Assembly: GCA_004794785.1 (NCBI GenBank)
Contig: SJOL01006434.1
Coordinates: forward strand, 330,243-394,242
DNA from: Opisthorchis felineus
Taxonomy: Eukaryota > Platyhelminthes > Trematoda > Opisthorchiida > Opisthorchiidae
DNA length: 64,000 bases
Direction of reading: 5' to 3'
Under the pieces are notes generated by a model. It worked only from the letters and a program-made list of their open reading frames with translations, ran no database searches and was not told the DNA's origin. This document shows, one piece after another, positions 28,037-40,000 of this stretch (position 1 is its first letter; each line of letters begins with the position of its first letter). Made by a program: the position numbers and the translations under genes.

Positions 28037-31000
28037 GTAATAAATTGAATTTCTGCATGCTCTCCGCCGATATGAGGTTTGTGAGCCGATGGTCGTGACC
28101 TAAATTAGGAACGGATCACCTCCACTCTGTTCTCTGTTGATTTGAAAATAAAGTTATGGACCAGTTACCTGAGGCAGATTACCATCCAAATGTCGTAAAG
28201 TGTTGCGTGGCCGAATACTCTATCTACCTTATTAAGACGTGCGCTAAGTAACAGCGATTCATTCACAAATTCCCAAACAACGTATCCGAAAATTCAAAAG
28301 CTGAGGGGCAGTTGATAGAAACCGACTAATAATCGCTACCAACACATACTCTGCCAATCATCCGAAATAAGAACTGAAGGGCTCTAAATTTTTTGCCGGC
28401 TTTCCCTCGTTGCTTGGCTTCAATTACAGGACGAAATAATGATCGAAGCACAACAAATTCCCACTTATCGGTTTACTGGGACTTCATCAGCTTCAATGCC
28501 ACCATCGTTAGTTACCTCTTATTCACTAGGCGATAGATTGCAAATTTGCACTGCAAAATTTCGGTTTTTAAACGTGAAAATCGGCGAGTACAAAGCATTT
28601 GAAGCGTTTGAAACAACACACACGACCCAGCATTTACCACGCAGCACTTAACCAAATATAACTTTTTTGACAAATAGATTGACGTGTTTGGTACGACGAT
28701 CTGGTTCTTCTGAATTTGTTAGACTTTATTGTTTATCCGGAGACCACTCTATAGATTGTATCACTTATTACAGAACTGTAATTCGCCAATAACGGTTTCT
28801 TTTCATATGCTTTCCACGCATGAGATGCTAGTGTTCTGTCCTTATTAGCCGTATAAAACCTTATATCGACTTAAATCTACTAGCTGGTGTTAACTACTGA
28901 AAAGGTTATTTGTGGCTGGATCAAAGTAAATAACTCTGCAGAATATAGCGTTTTTGGGGCTTTAAAATGAAGAAATATGCTTCTCTCATAACCTGTTTGG
29001 TTTTAGATACGGATATGATTTTGACTGGTCGAGGAACCGTGCCATCTTAAAGCAGCTTGTCAAAGACAATATTGATATTTCAATGCTCAAAGATGAGATG
29101 TCATCCACTCTACAGCAGAGGGGAAGAAAAACGTAAGTTAATTATAATTTACAAGTGTCATTCCACCACAGGTGTTTTTGTATCAAACACATCCTGCACG
29201 ACACTAACAACCTGGCAGTGTAACCTTCACGGTGATGGCAGGTTGTGATACTGAGCTGAATAATTTCGTACGCAGAGCTGGCATCTAACCCCTTGATGTA
29301 ATTAGTGTGATAGGATGTTACCCAGGTTAAAGTCCGATTTCAAAAATGTGCAAGCGCATCACATTACGCCACGCCAGTTTATTTGTGTATTCTTTTGTTG
29401 GCGCTTGTATCAAAAGTTTTTGGGGGCTGACTACTGGCAAATAGTCAGATGATTTCTCCTAAATTTTCGCTTTTCATACGGAGGATCAGACAATCCATAG
29501 GTTGTGGGCCCGAAATCCACGCTAATGGCCTATCTTTTGGATGCAGCAGTGATTGTCACCGGATATTTGAATCCGAAGGTCAGATTTTTAACCCATATAT
29601 TAAGTGAACTTTAGTGAACTTGCTAACGTGTTGTATGTGAATTCCAGTGGGTTAAAGCCTTTCTTAATACAGTTGTCCCAATCTGAGCTAAACTTCTAGT
29701 AGGTTGCCACTCCATAGTCGAAATCTTTCTATTCCTAATCACTAGTAATGCGGCTTGCAGTCCATACCCATTTATCTGAGTCCGACTTCTCACAATTTTG
29801 GCACGTGAGCTAAACCAGATCAAACCCCATTAGAATCCACATACACCATACCCTCGAGTGAATTCGGCCACCGTTCGGTGTTGTGTCTGAACACTAGACT
29901 TTAATTTGACGTCACCGAATCTCGCTACATTCTTCTGACTATTACTTTTGGTGGTAGAACTCGTTGTGGATCAATGGCAGAGTATTTTCGGCTACCAGTA
30001 TTTACAGTGTGGCCGGGATGAAGAACTGTCCTGTTGGTGTTGATGGTGTTTCCCATGGATATCTACCTGGAACCCCGGTATTTTCAGTAGACTCCAGCGT
30101 TGGCATATATAAGTGGCGGGTCATTGAAAGAGCCAGGATGTCCTCCCTGGAGCGTCTTCAGACACCCGCGCAATTATGTCCCTGTTTTTTTTATGTAATT
30201 AACAGATCAAACTGAGCGAGACGAATTGACATGTGTTTGAGCCGTGGGTCGTACCTGGATTGACTGGGTGCACTTCTTAACAGAAGATTATATCATACTG
30301 CTATCAGTGTTTTGAGCGATCGTCTGCAAAAATGCACCTCATTGCATAAAAAGCTAATGGTTTGGCCAAAAAAGTGTCAGTCTTTATTACCTTTGGGTTA
30401 TTAGCCATCCAACATAAATTTATGTGCTTGAAAAAACCGGCTAATTAGTAGTTCTGCGTCTGACAAGCAATCCTAATCTAGGCTTCGAAGCATTCTGCAG
30501 TAGCTGAACAGGAGATGATATATGAATATCCCTTTAATAATTGGGGTTTTTGGCTTGCCTTTGGTGTTCTTTGACAATCTGAAATGTGTTCACAAGAGCC
30601 TCGAACAAAATATTCTGAGAGTAACCTCAGATGTGTGTCAGTTTGCCCCACCCCCCAGTATGTGGGTTCATCATCTAAAAATGAAGATAAAATCTGACTC
30701 AACGGCAAATACAGATCTGGTGTTTTCTTGGCCCCAGGCACGAAATATTACTGCTCGGAGAATTTGGCTGTGACCTACATCTAATCACAACACCAGAAAA
30801 TTAAAGAATCGCGTGAACAACACTGAAAATCCGGCTTGGCCAATCAGGATGTTTACAGGAAAATGCCGCCAAAAATTTCACTACTCTAATCTAGGCCAAT
30901 TAATTACTGTTTTTCAGTAACCTTTTCAGATTTATCGGGATACTGTCCGAAAAGTGTCAGGACGTGTTAACATGGGAAATGTATAGTTTAGGCTTATCTA

Positions 31001-34000
31001 CTTTCAGCTGGGTGGCAGCGGATAAAATTCCTGGAGGTAGTGGGGACAATATTGGGCGATGTGTTGTAAAATCCGCTCGGATAAGGTGACTGCATCACGA
31101 CCTAATTAATCAAGTAATGTGAGGAATGAAATGAAATATTGGTGCCTTTAAATCCATGAGCAGCGTAACAGAAAAGACTCCAAAAGTGGTTTCGCTAATT
31201 TGTTTGGATACACTAAGTACACATGTTGAAAAGGATAAAGATTGCGTGAAAAGTTCTTACGCAGCAATCTGCTGAATATAATGGAGACCAGATTAAAATT
31301 AGCCGGCGTCGAACACTTGTTCATAACCTTATGCTTTTCAGCTGGTTTGGTATTAATGGAACAACACATGACAGTAAGCATGGACCTCACTTTAGAAAAG
31401 CGGAGTGATGGTAGTCACCCTCAAATCTGAACGACTAATAGGATTTTAAACCACCCTGCTGAGTGGAGTAGGTATCGGAAATTGTGTGCAACAGTAAAAA
31501 AATTGATGAAATGAAACAAAAAAGGTTAAAATCCATTTCAGTTTAACGTTCCCATGAAAAGTGGAGCAAATGCAGTTATTTGTCGGGCAGGAATTCGTAC
31601 AGGTAAGGACACGATGAAGCTTTCCGATATCAAATATCTAGCCTATCCTAACTTTTTCTTGTATCAGTAATGCTCACATCCACTTTTTATCCTTTCTCAA
31701 CCTCTCAGCTGGCGACAGTACTTGCTCACGATTCTGAGAAGTCATATGATGCAAATTATCCTGTCATTGCTTGTTCTACTTGATGCTGGAATCGTTATTA
31801 CCGAAATTGTTCTGGAGATTCAGTCACTTCAAAGTGAGTTTCTGGGAAAGGAGTGGCGATTTTATGACGTTAAACGATTTCAATAGCTGCTTCTGCTATG
31901 TCTGGATCTAAAGCTCATTATAACCTCTGACCAAACACTGTGCGCCATCATCCTCATTAGCAGTGAATAGGACATGCCGAAACCATATGAAGCGATGCCA
32001 TTGTTGAATAGGTTATCAGACACGGAGAAAATTGTTAGGCTGCTTCGATCCTAGCTTGAACTAGTGTGTGCAACAAACAAGTATTTTATCAATAAGGGAA
32101 TACGTTTCGCGATACTCTAGTGAACTCTGAAGTTGATAAGTTCTCAAATTACGATAGACCATTGAAATAATAATGCTGAATCCGAATCAGGCTTCGTGAA
32201 CTACTCGCCATTTTGTCGGACACATTATTGTGCAATACAAAATACTGGTCTAGTGTCTGGTTGGCGATTTCCCTTTCCTCATAACAATTCTATCCCAAAT
32301 AAATTGGAAACTCCTGTGTGGCGGTAGACGACTTATGGTGAATTCGTGTCAGATCATTTCCAAACATCGTATTTATTTTTAATCACCGTGTTTTATGTGA
32401 ATGAAGGAGGATGCTCTTTGAATTTGGTTCCTTTCACCTCTTGATCCGGTTCATGTACTGCCTGTCAGTCACTTTGTTTACTACCATAAAATGATGGGCG
32501 ATATGTGATCGAAAAGATTTTGCAAGTGCAGCGTTGTGTGAACATTTGTTAGCAGCTAAAGGCAAAGCACATAAAGCACAGCCTGGTCTGCTGTCAATAT
32601 CGTGTGCCCAAATTTAGACTGCCGGACTGTTTTTCAAAGTAAATGGATTTCAGTAAGGTCTTATGGTCTTATTTTGCCGACTATTAACCCATCCCTAGAT
32701 TTCATAGCCTGATGTCTCGAGTTAAGGGAATGCATATTTTTCGCCTTTTCCCTCTAGAATAATATGCAGTTAAGCAAGAAATGGTGCCAGTTTTGAAGGC
32801 CTCATGGAACTTAAAATATTGACATTTAACCTGACCGTGTTTTTGATCCCTTGTATGCAATTAACATCTGAGTGCAATGCACATAGTGTCAGCCTAATCA
32901 TTCATCAATCAGCAAAACACAGGGAAAATTACAACATTTTGAAGTACTCAGAAAGATTTTCCTGAAATTTGGGTCTTCTTCAGAAAAACTTCACCTATAT
33001 TTTCCAGAAGATTTATGTGGACTGTAGCCGCTCTCTATATATTTGATTTATATATATATTTGATTTTACTACTAGATGCCAGCGAGGTATGGTAAAAATT
33101 TTTAGCCAGTGTGCAGCAGACTTCGAGTACATTGTGATTCCTAAGGAATGAGAGTGATCACAAATATGGATATGGTAGTACTCTAAGAGTCTCTCGCAAC
33201 ACGCTGGATGAAAGGGTTTTCTGTCATTCCATTAATTATTCCCCACTTCCTAAGGTGAGACAAAATGCGATCATGCGCGCCAGTCTCTGTCCCAATTAAA
33301 CCTCTTCCTATTTGGTGGATAAGAATACAGTATAAGTGTAGTGGGTGCATATTTATCTGTCGAGATTTCGTGCAAACGTGCTTCAAGATTTTCCTACGGG
33401 TTTTGCAACTGATATAGAATGGAAACAGTATCTTCCAGATTTCCTTTGGGTCGTCAGGTTCACAGATCAAATAGTCTCATGAGTTTACTGGTAATTGTTC
33501 GTTTGCCGCACGCAGCTTTTGCTTGTGAATCAAGACTTGATGGTCCCTGGATGAAACATGCGTGCATGTATGGCATTTCGCTAGATGCCCGTGCCCATGG
33601 TAAGGGCTTTTCATGACCTGAAATAACAATTAGTTTCTGTAGAAACACCTGAAGTTTGTCTTTTCCCTCATTCAGTAGATCAACAATTTGCGCTTTAAAT
33701 AACATTTGTTTGAGATACGACTCCGTGCGTTGAGTCGAGTAATCCAAGCAGCCCGATTCCTTGTGGAGCAGGCTGCCTGTGTTCTACACCACATTAGTAC
33801 AGTGTTATGAAACACGACCACTAGTTGACACTAGGTGACAGCTATGGTAATTGGTAAAACAACGAACCTGTGTTGATAATATTTCCATCGCTAAGGTCAT
33901 CTACATCGACCCTCTGAATGAAGTTGCCTTCCAAAAAACAAAGTAGACTGCAAATCAGCCTCTTGTAAACATTCTCTCAAGAACAAAATACTACCAACCG

Positions 34001-37000
34001 TCCACTTTTCCAGTACTAGGAGGTACAAAATACCCGCATACTTTTGTTTAGAAAATCCACGTCTTGCCTGTCTCACTGAACCAGCATGATTTAACAACAC
34101 AATAAACAAGAAGCTCGCTCGGCGACCGATTTGGCTAGTATGCCTGTGAGGATATTTCGATGCAACTGCGTGAGAACTTGAATGTATCACGTCACCTCCA
34201 GGGCAAGCACATTTCGTTGTGACGCACGTTCGCCCCCTACAGATTTTTGCAAATTGTCAGGAAAAATGACAGCAGTTAGTCTTATAAATTTACATTTTTG
34301 GGAGAACCATCAAGGCTGAACGGCGAGGGCCTGCGGACAAGGTTCGGTCGGTTGCAACCTACAAGAAAATAAGAACCACCTTGACATGTGCTGTTGCTGC
34401 GTGCGATCCTTTTGGAATATTTTTATTGAAATTTGATTCCTCGAAATGTGTTGACACCATTCTGGTACAAATTGCTAGTTTTTGTTACCATGAGAGTACA
34501 CCAATTGGAGTACAGCATCGGTCCGCACACGGACCTCACTGCATCAATACTCCAAATAGATGTTTTATGGCTCAGATACCCTTCCTGGCCTTATCAAATT
34601 AACAAGAGGATCGTTTTCTACACTTGTAAGTGCACTGACCGTGAACCACAAAACTGATTTACTGAGTATTCTTGCTTTACTTAACAAACCAGGTTGACGA
34701 GCGATCGTTTTCAGTCGCGACCCATTAGGCAAACGCAACTGCAAATTAGAGAAGTCGGTGAAACTACCGTCCGTACAATCAATGTAGACAGGAACGCCGT
34801 TGAGATTCTGATGCGGAACTTTTCATCACTCCTAGATGGGAAGAACCCAAATAGCAAAAGGAAGGACTGGGTTCAAAAGTCTACGGAATTATCACACACA
34901 AGTAAGCAAAAGTGCACAACAAACCTCAGGTGACTATTGTTGGCTTCAACAAGTGCGCAAGTCTGTCACTGTCTGGCGCAGCCCAGCGTCACTGTCTGAG
35001 CACCAGGTATAGGCTAGCGGATTATTGACTCAATTATGCAGTAGGTACTTGAGGACCAGCCCCGTGATTCCAACTGGTGATGCGATGACGGCCGTCACGT
35101 CAGGACTAGTCGGAGCAGGCCAAGCAGACAGACCACGAGCGCATATGGGTTGTAGGCTACTGACACAAATATTCCAACATACCAATGTCGGACGGGATGT
35201 GACAAGGTGAACGGTGGTTTTGACGGAGCAAAGCACGTGATCAATAAACACACGGACAAAGTGAGTAAATAACAAAAGGGGGAGTTTTCATGCTGTCAAG
35301 TTAGATAACGTAAACATTAGGTGCACTGTTTTGAGTGCTATTAGGGTTTAGGCACTGTCAAAGTGTCTTTGTGTGTTTTGTGTTGGTAAAGGAAACGGCC
35401 GTCTGTCCGCAAAGTGACTGGCGCAAATCTCTCGAGCATTCGCTACCGAATAGCCTTTGTGGTGTTCTATTGCAAATCAGCCTCATGCTGTAAAGACAAC
35501 TCTTGATGGAACCTAACATAGTTTTGCACGATTTTCCGGATTTACTCAACTGTCTCATCAGGCGCGTACTGCACATTACAGCGAAATCTAAATGAGAAAA
35601 AAATTACCACGTCAAAAGCCTTCTTTGCAGTTTGTCACGGCATTGCCACCAAAACAATAGCTCTTTCTTGTTACACAGACCCAGCTTCCATTTGCAAATA
35701 GCAGTAGTCTCAGAAAACTCTAGAACTCTTGGGTTTACTGCGCTGAACACGGTGTTAACTATATTCTCTAGCTCGATTCAATACCTGCTCTCCACCAAAT
35801 CCAACATCATTCACAGACTCATATGTGGATGCCCGACCACCCACTTAGAAAGAACGGAACGTTAACTACGATTGACGGTTGAGGAGGACGTGACGTTGGG
35901 AGTAGGACGATAGTTGGACCAATCAGGTACATCAGCAGAGCATTGCATTCAAACATGTTCACAGCCTCGTTGTTTGCCAGTAATCTGATTAAGGCCAGTT
36001 ATCGTACCAATACAGAGACTACATTAAGTAGTTGTTTGAGCATAACAGAAAGCAGACTTCTGAAGTTTGCTAAGACCATTGCTATTCGTAAATGGAAGCC
36101 GGATCCGTGCAAGCAAATGCAGCTTTCGTTTCGTTGCCGCTACCATGGCATACTACAGTGCATACATTCACCATGGTAACTTTTTCCTTCTCCAATTCAT
36201 TAATTGTCGTAATGTGAAGTAAGCGCCTGATGAGATGGTGAAGGGAATCGGAAATATGCAAAACTACACTGAATGACTCCGCCAGATTTTCCGGTTATCC
36301 GTTTTGATCAAGCCATCGTGGACAGCGTTTGCCACTTTTGTCCTGGTTTTTTGTGTACCCGTAGACTTCCGTGGGTTAGTGAGATAAATGCTGTTCCATT
36401 CAACCCACAAAAGGCTTAGGAGTCTTGGATTGGTAACTTATCTTTGAAATTCGTTCTCCGCAGTTGGCAACTACCAGAGTGTCTTTAAACGTTTGCCTTA
36501 GATGGGTTGTACGTCCTTTCTGTCGATAAAACACTTCCCTTGCTTGAGTCCATTAGTTTTTGCGCCTACCTCTTGGATTCGACATTCCCCCGCAATCCCT
36601 CATGACTTTTTAACTCTTGAAATGTTGAAACAGTTTTCATAAACTTTTACCGCGTGGTTTTTGGCCACCTGCGTAATCACGTGCTGTGCGCGCACGTTTC
36701 TCCCTAATTCATATCGATTCGCAGGTCCCTCCGGGATTTCTCTGTAATTGCACCAATTAGTGCAACAATTTAGACAGAAATTCCCGTAATTTGAGCATCG
36801 CATTTTAGTGATAAATCTCAAGACTTCGCAATTCTTGGCTTGTGGTTTAACGCATCACCCAACTGGGCTTCTCGAACAGGTGGTCGAGTGAAAATTTACT
36901 TTTCCGCAGTTCAGCATCCAGTTTTGTGCAAGTACCTCAGGTCGGAAATCTTGCGAAATTTCATTGAAATTTGCGCCCGAAAGCCTAGCATACTAGGTTG

Positions 37001-40000
37001 GCCATGAAGGTCGTCTACATACCGTTCCACTGAACCGATATATATATATATAGGCTTGTAACCATTGCATCATTTAGAAATCAAAAGATGCCTTGAGGCC
37101 TCTCCCCAGTAAAGTCAGTTTATACGTCCACAGTCATAGTATAAGACTCAGAACTGATTTAAGAATCGTCAACACCCCCTATAAACTGGTAGCTGTACAG
37201 GCGTTGTTTGCATGTGAATATATCAGATGGAGCCCACCAGAAAACGTATCATCGAAAAAATTTGCAACCCGCAATCAAGAAAAATCACTTGGCATGATCT
37301 AAGCCGGAAGCATACGGCTCATCCCACAAATCGGCAAAAAATTCTTCCCAATATTGAAAACCGAATTAGTCGACTGGCAACAGTGGACCTTTCTGATCTC
37401 TTTCTTCTTGACTAAAACATCGACTCACCTGGAAACTTGCGCCGACAAAGGTTTTTTGTCGAAAGCAAAACGATGCCCAGCGATAAACTCAGGGATAAAC
37501 TACCAAATCCTTCTGAAACGGTCACTATATTTCCCTTGATGAAAAACTGCAGTTTACATTCAAAATATCACAGCACTGTCTCACTCGTTTTTGGCTTTTC
37601 GCTTATACATATATGCGGATACTTAATAAGAACTTGCTAGAGGAGGTTTATGCTGATCACTGTTTCACTGGACGTCCGGTCTCATTTTTGTGAATATTGT
37701 CTTTACAGTAGCTTCCTATGTGTAATTATCTTTTAGGTGGGACTAGTTTCCTCCCTACACATACACACATTTGTTCCACCACGTGCACGAAAGCGTCAAT
37801 CAGCCTTTTGTATGCAATTTGGATTTTCTCAGACACACACGTATCAAGGTGGTATAGTAAGCCCTCACGTGGCTGCATAAGTTAAGCAGTATACAGAACC
37901 CATAAAATATTTGGTCTGCGCTGAAGAACAATGAGTAACGGGGCTACCTTAACCATAGTTCGCTTCGTATATATTTCGCAGTTTTAGCCCAAATACACAG
38001 TAAGGCATAGATGACTTGCACGATCATGTTCACTTTAGTGTGGCTGATCAGCTCCTTGCGTAGACCATTCGTACTAAAGAACTTATGATGGGATTTTTCC
38101 TTCATTGTGTTACTCATGTGACACTCATTTGTACTTCATTCGGAACACCTCAAAACTCAACTGTTTCCGTTTTTCAGGTTACAAGAACAATTTTCGCCAA
38201 CGACTTCATGACATTCGGCAAATACTCTGCACTATTGTTGAGATAAATACGCCAAATGGCCAACCACATCCCAGCTGTTCACTACCATGGCCGTCCGAAG
38301 ACAGCAACAGTACAAAACACTATGGATTCCCGAGAATGTTCCATGCTACTGACGGAAAGCTGCAGCATGATAAGGAAGAATCAGTAGAAGCATTCGGGCA
38401 AAGCGGGACGGGTTCCGGCTATTTTCATCCCCAACAATCTGACACCCACGGGTCCCCTGATGCAGAACTACTGCAATCTGTGACCAGCCTAATTAACTAT
38501 TGGGAATCCGTTTATAGTAATCATCAATTTCACTGTGCGATGCGAAGCAACTCAGAGGCACCAGGTAGTACTAACTGCACTGCATTTCCACTGATTTATT
38601 CAGTGTAACTTCCCTTGCATACACATCATATAATCGTATAATTCTTACAAACCTAATCACCTGAGTGTGCATTATGAGCGTCAGGTCGGATTAGGTTTAC
38701 GACATATTGACTTCAATCATTACCCCCGGGTGCTAGACCGTAGCAAATACACAAATCACTGAAGCAATTCCTCTCTTGCCTAACTGATCCCATAATTATC
38801 TCATCTACAAACCATTGGATATGCAACATCCACGGATAACGCATTCTTTGCTTGGATGACTGATCAATGCTACTTGTGTGGTACGATATGGATATTCTTC
38901 TCCTTCATTTTCAAATGAGGGTCAGGAAAATGCGATGACAACCAACACTCAAAAGATGTTTATTCATGCGTGTGCTTCACGGTTTATTGAGCAGAACTGG
39001 AAAAACTATGTATTATAAGACTAATTAAGTGAATGATTTTCAAGTAGAAGTATAACAAATGATAGGAATACTGCACATTCAAGGTGATGTGATGTGCGTA
39101 AGTAAATCAGGTGAATATACAGCTTGCTGATTACCAGGCTTACTTTGTAGGCTTGCATCCTGTGTTTTTTTAGGGGAACTGAGTGCCAGAGGGAGTTAAA
39201 TTTTGGTGGTGGATACCCAAGTTTCTAGCAACTAATACTAACTTGACTGAGTTGAGAAACGCTGAGGACATTTCATTCAGGACCTTTCAGAGCCACTCCA
39301 AAAAACATATACATGTTTTTGAATTACTCCTTGTTAAGGAATACAGACTGTCAGCATATCTGGTGACAATTCGTAAGGCGCCTTTTCTGGTGTGTCGAAT
39401 GAAATTTTTAAAAACCTGTTCAGGAACTATAGCGAAATTACTTCGTTCAACCCAATGTGATCTCATTTTTTAATCATGTTGTCGGATACAGGATGCTAAA
39501 TTTGTTCAGTAATAGCTACCTGAAGATTGACTTGCCTTTTGGGGATTTAAGTACGTAGCTGAGTTTCACTGAAAGCGTTTTAACTGTGAATCTTAGCCCA
39601 CATATAGTATGGGCTGTGAGCATGTTTTATATAAATACGGACTACCTTTTTACATGGTTTATATCGTTTAAAAAAGGAAGTTGCTCGCTTCTACCATAAA
39701 TTCATTACGCAACTCTCGAATATACATGCAAGACGATTAGTCTGAATGATGTTTGCGGTTAGATTAATTAGACTATCTGTGAATATATATATATATACAT
39801 ATGAATATTACTGTTACTACCAAAGGGACAGAAATACATTTATATTTCCTCCTTTTAGATGGTAACGGTACTCTTCAAGTGTGCACCATAAATTGGCTTC
39901 GCTTCCTAAAGTTAATAAGTTAATTTTGCAGGTTCAGGATGCACTGCTTCTCTGACAAGCTGGACGGGAAATCATTCGATTTTATCGAACCTTAGGCACG

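Larger units (their letters stand above)
31834..38177. other. Hv1 intron 4 (6.3 kb)
   Basis: No exon of the channel was found in it. Minus-strand frames at 33,183-33,470, 33,460-33,747 and 33,897-34,190 overlap or adjoin and could be one decayed unit, but I recognise no family. The G+C-richer part, about 34,960-35,260, and the inverted arms at 35.5 and 36.2 kb suggest mobile sequence. Confidence 0.5.

Noticed and set aside
28100..28125. Sequence resembling the GGATCACCTCC end of bacterial 16S rRNA
   Set aside because: It is a chance match of about 11 bases with no rRNA sequence upstream and in a eukaryotic context.
33183..34190. Three minus-strand frames of 95-97 codons that might form one gene
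   Set aside because: No shared family pattern, no clear splice junctions joining them, and they lie in an Hv1 intron rich in mobile sequence.
34381..34450. Plus-strand segment TCAVAACDPFGIFLLKFD considered as the S1 helix of Hv1
   Set aside because: The residue spacing does not fit S1, there is no donor in phase, and the exon at 31,709-31,833 matches S1 far better.
39183..39473. 96-codon plus frame considered as an additional Hv1 exon
   Set aside because: The exons on either side already join in phase, the frame begins right after a stop without an acceptor in phase, and it has no channel-like features.
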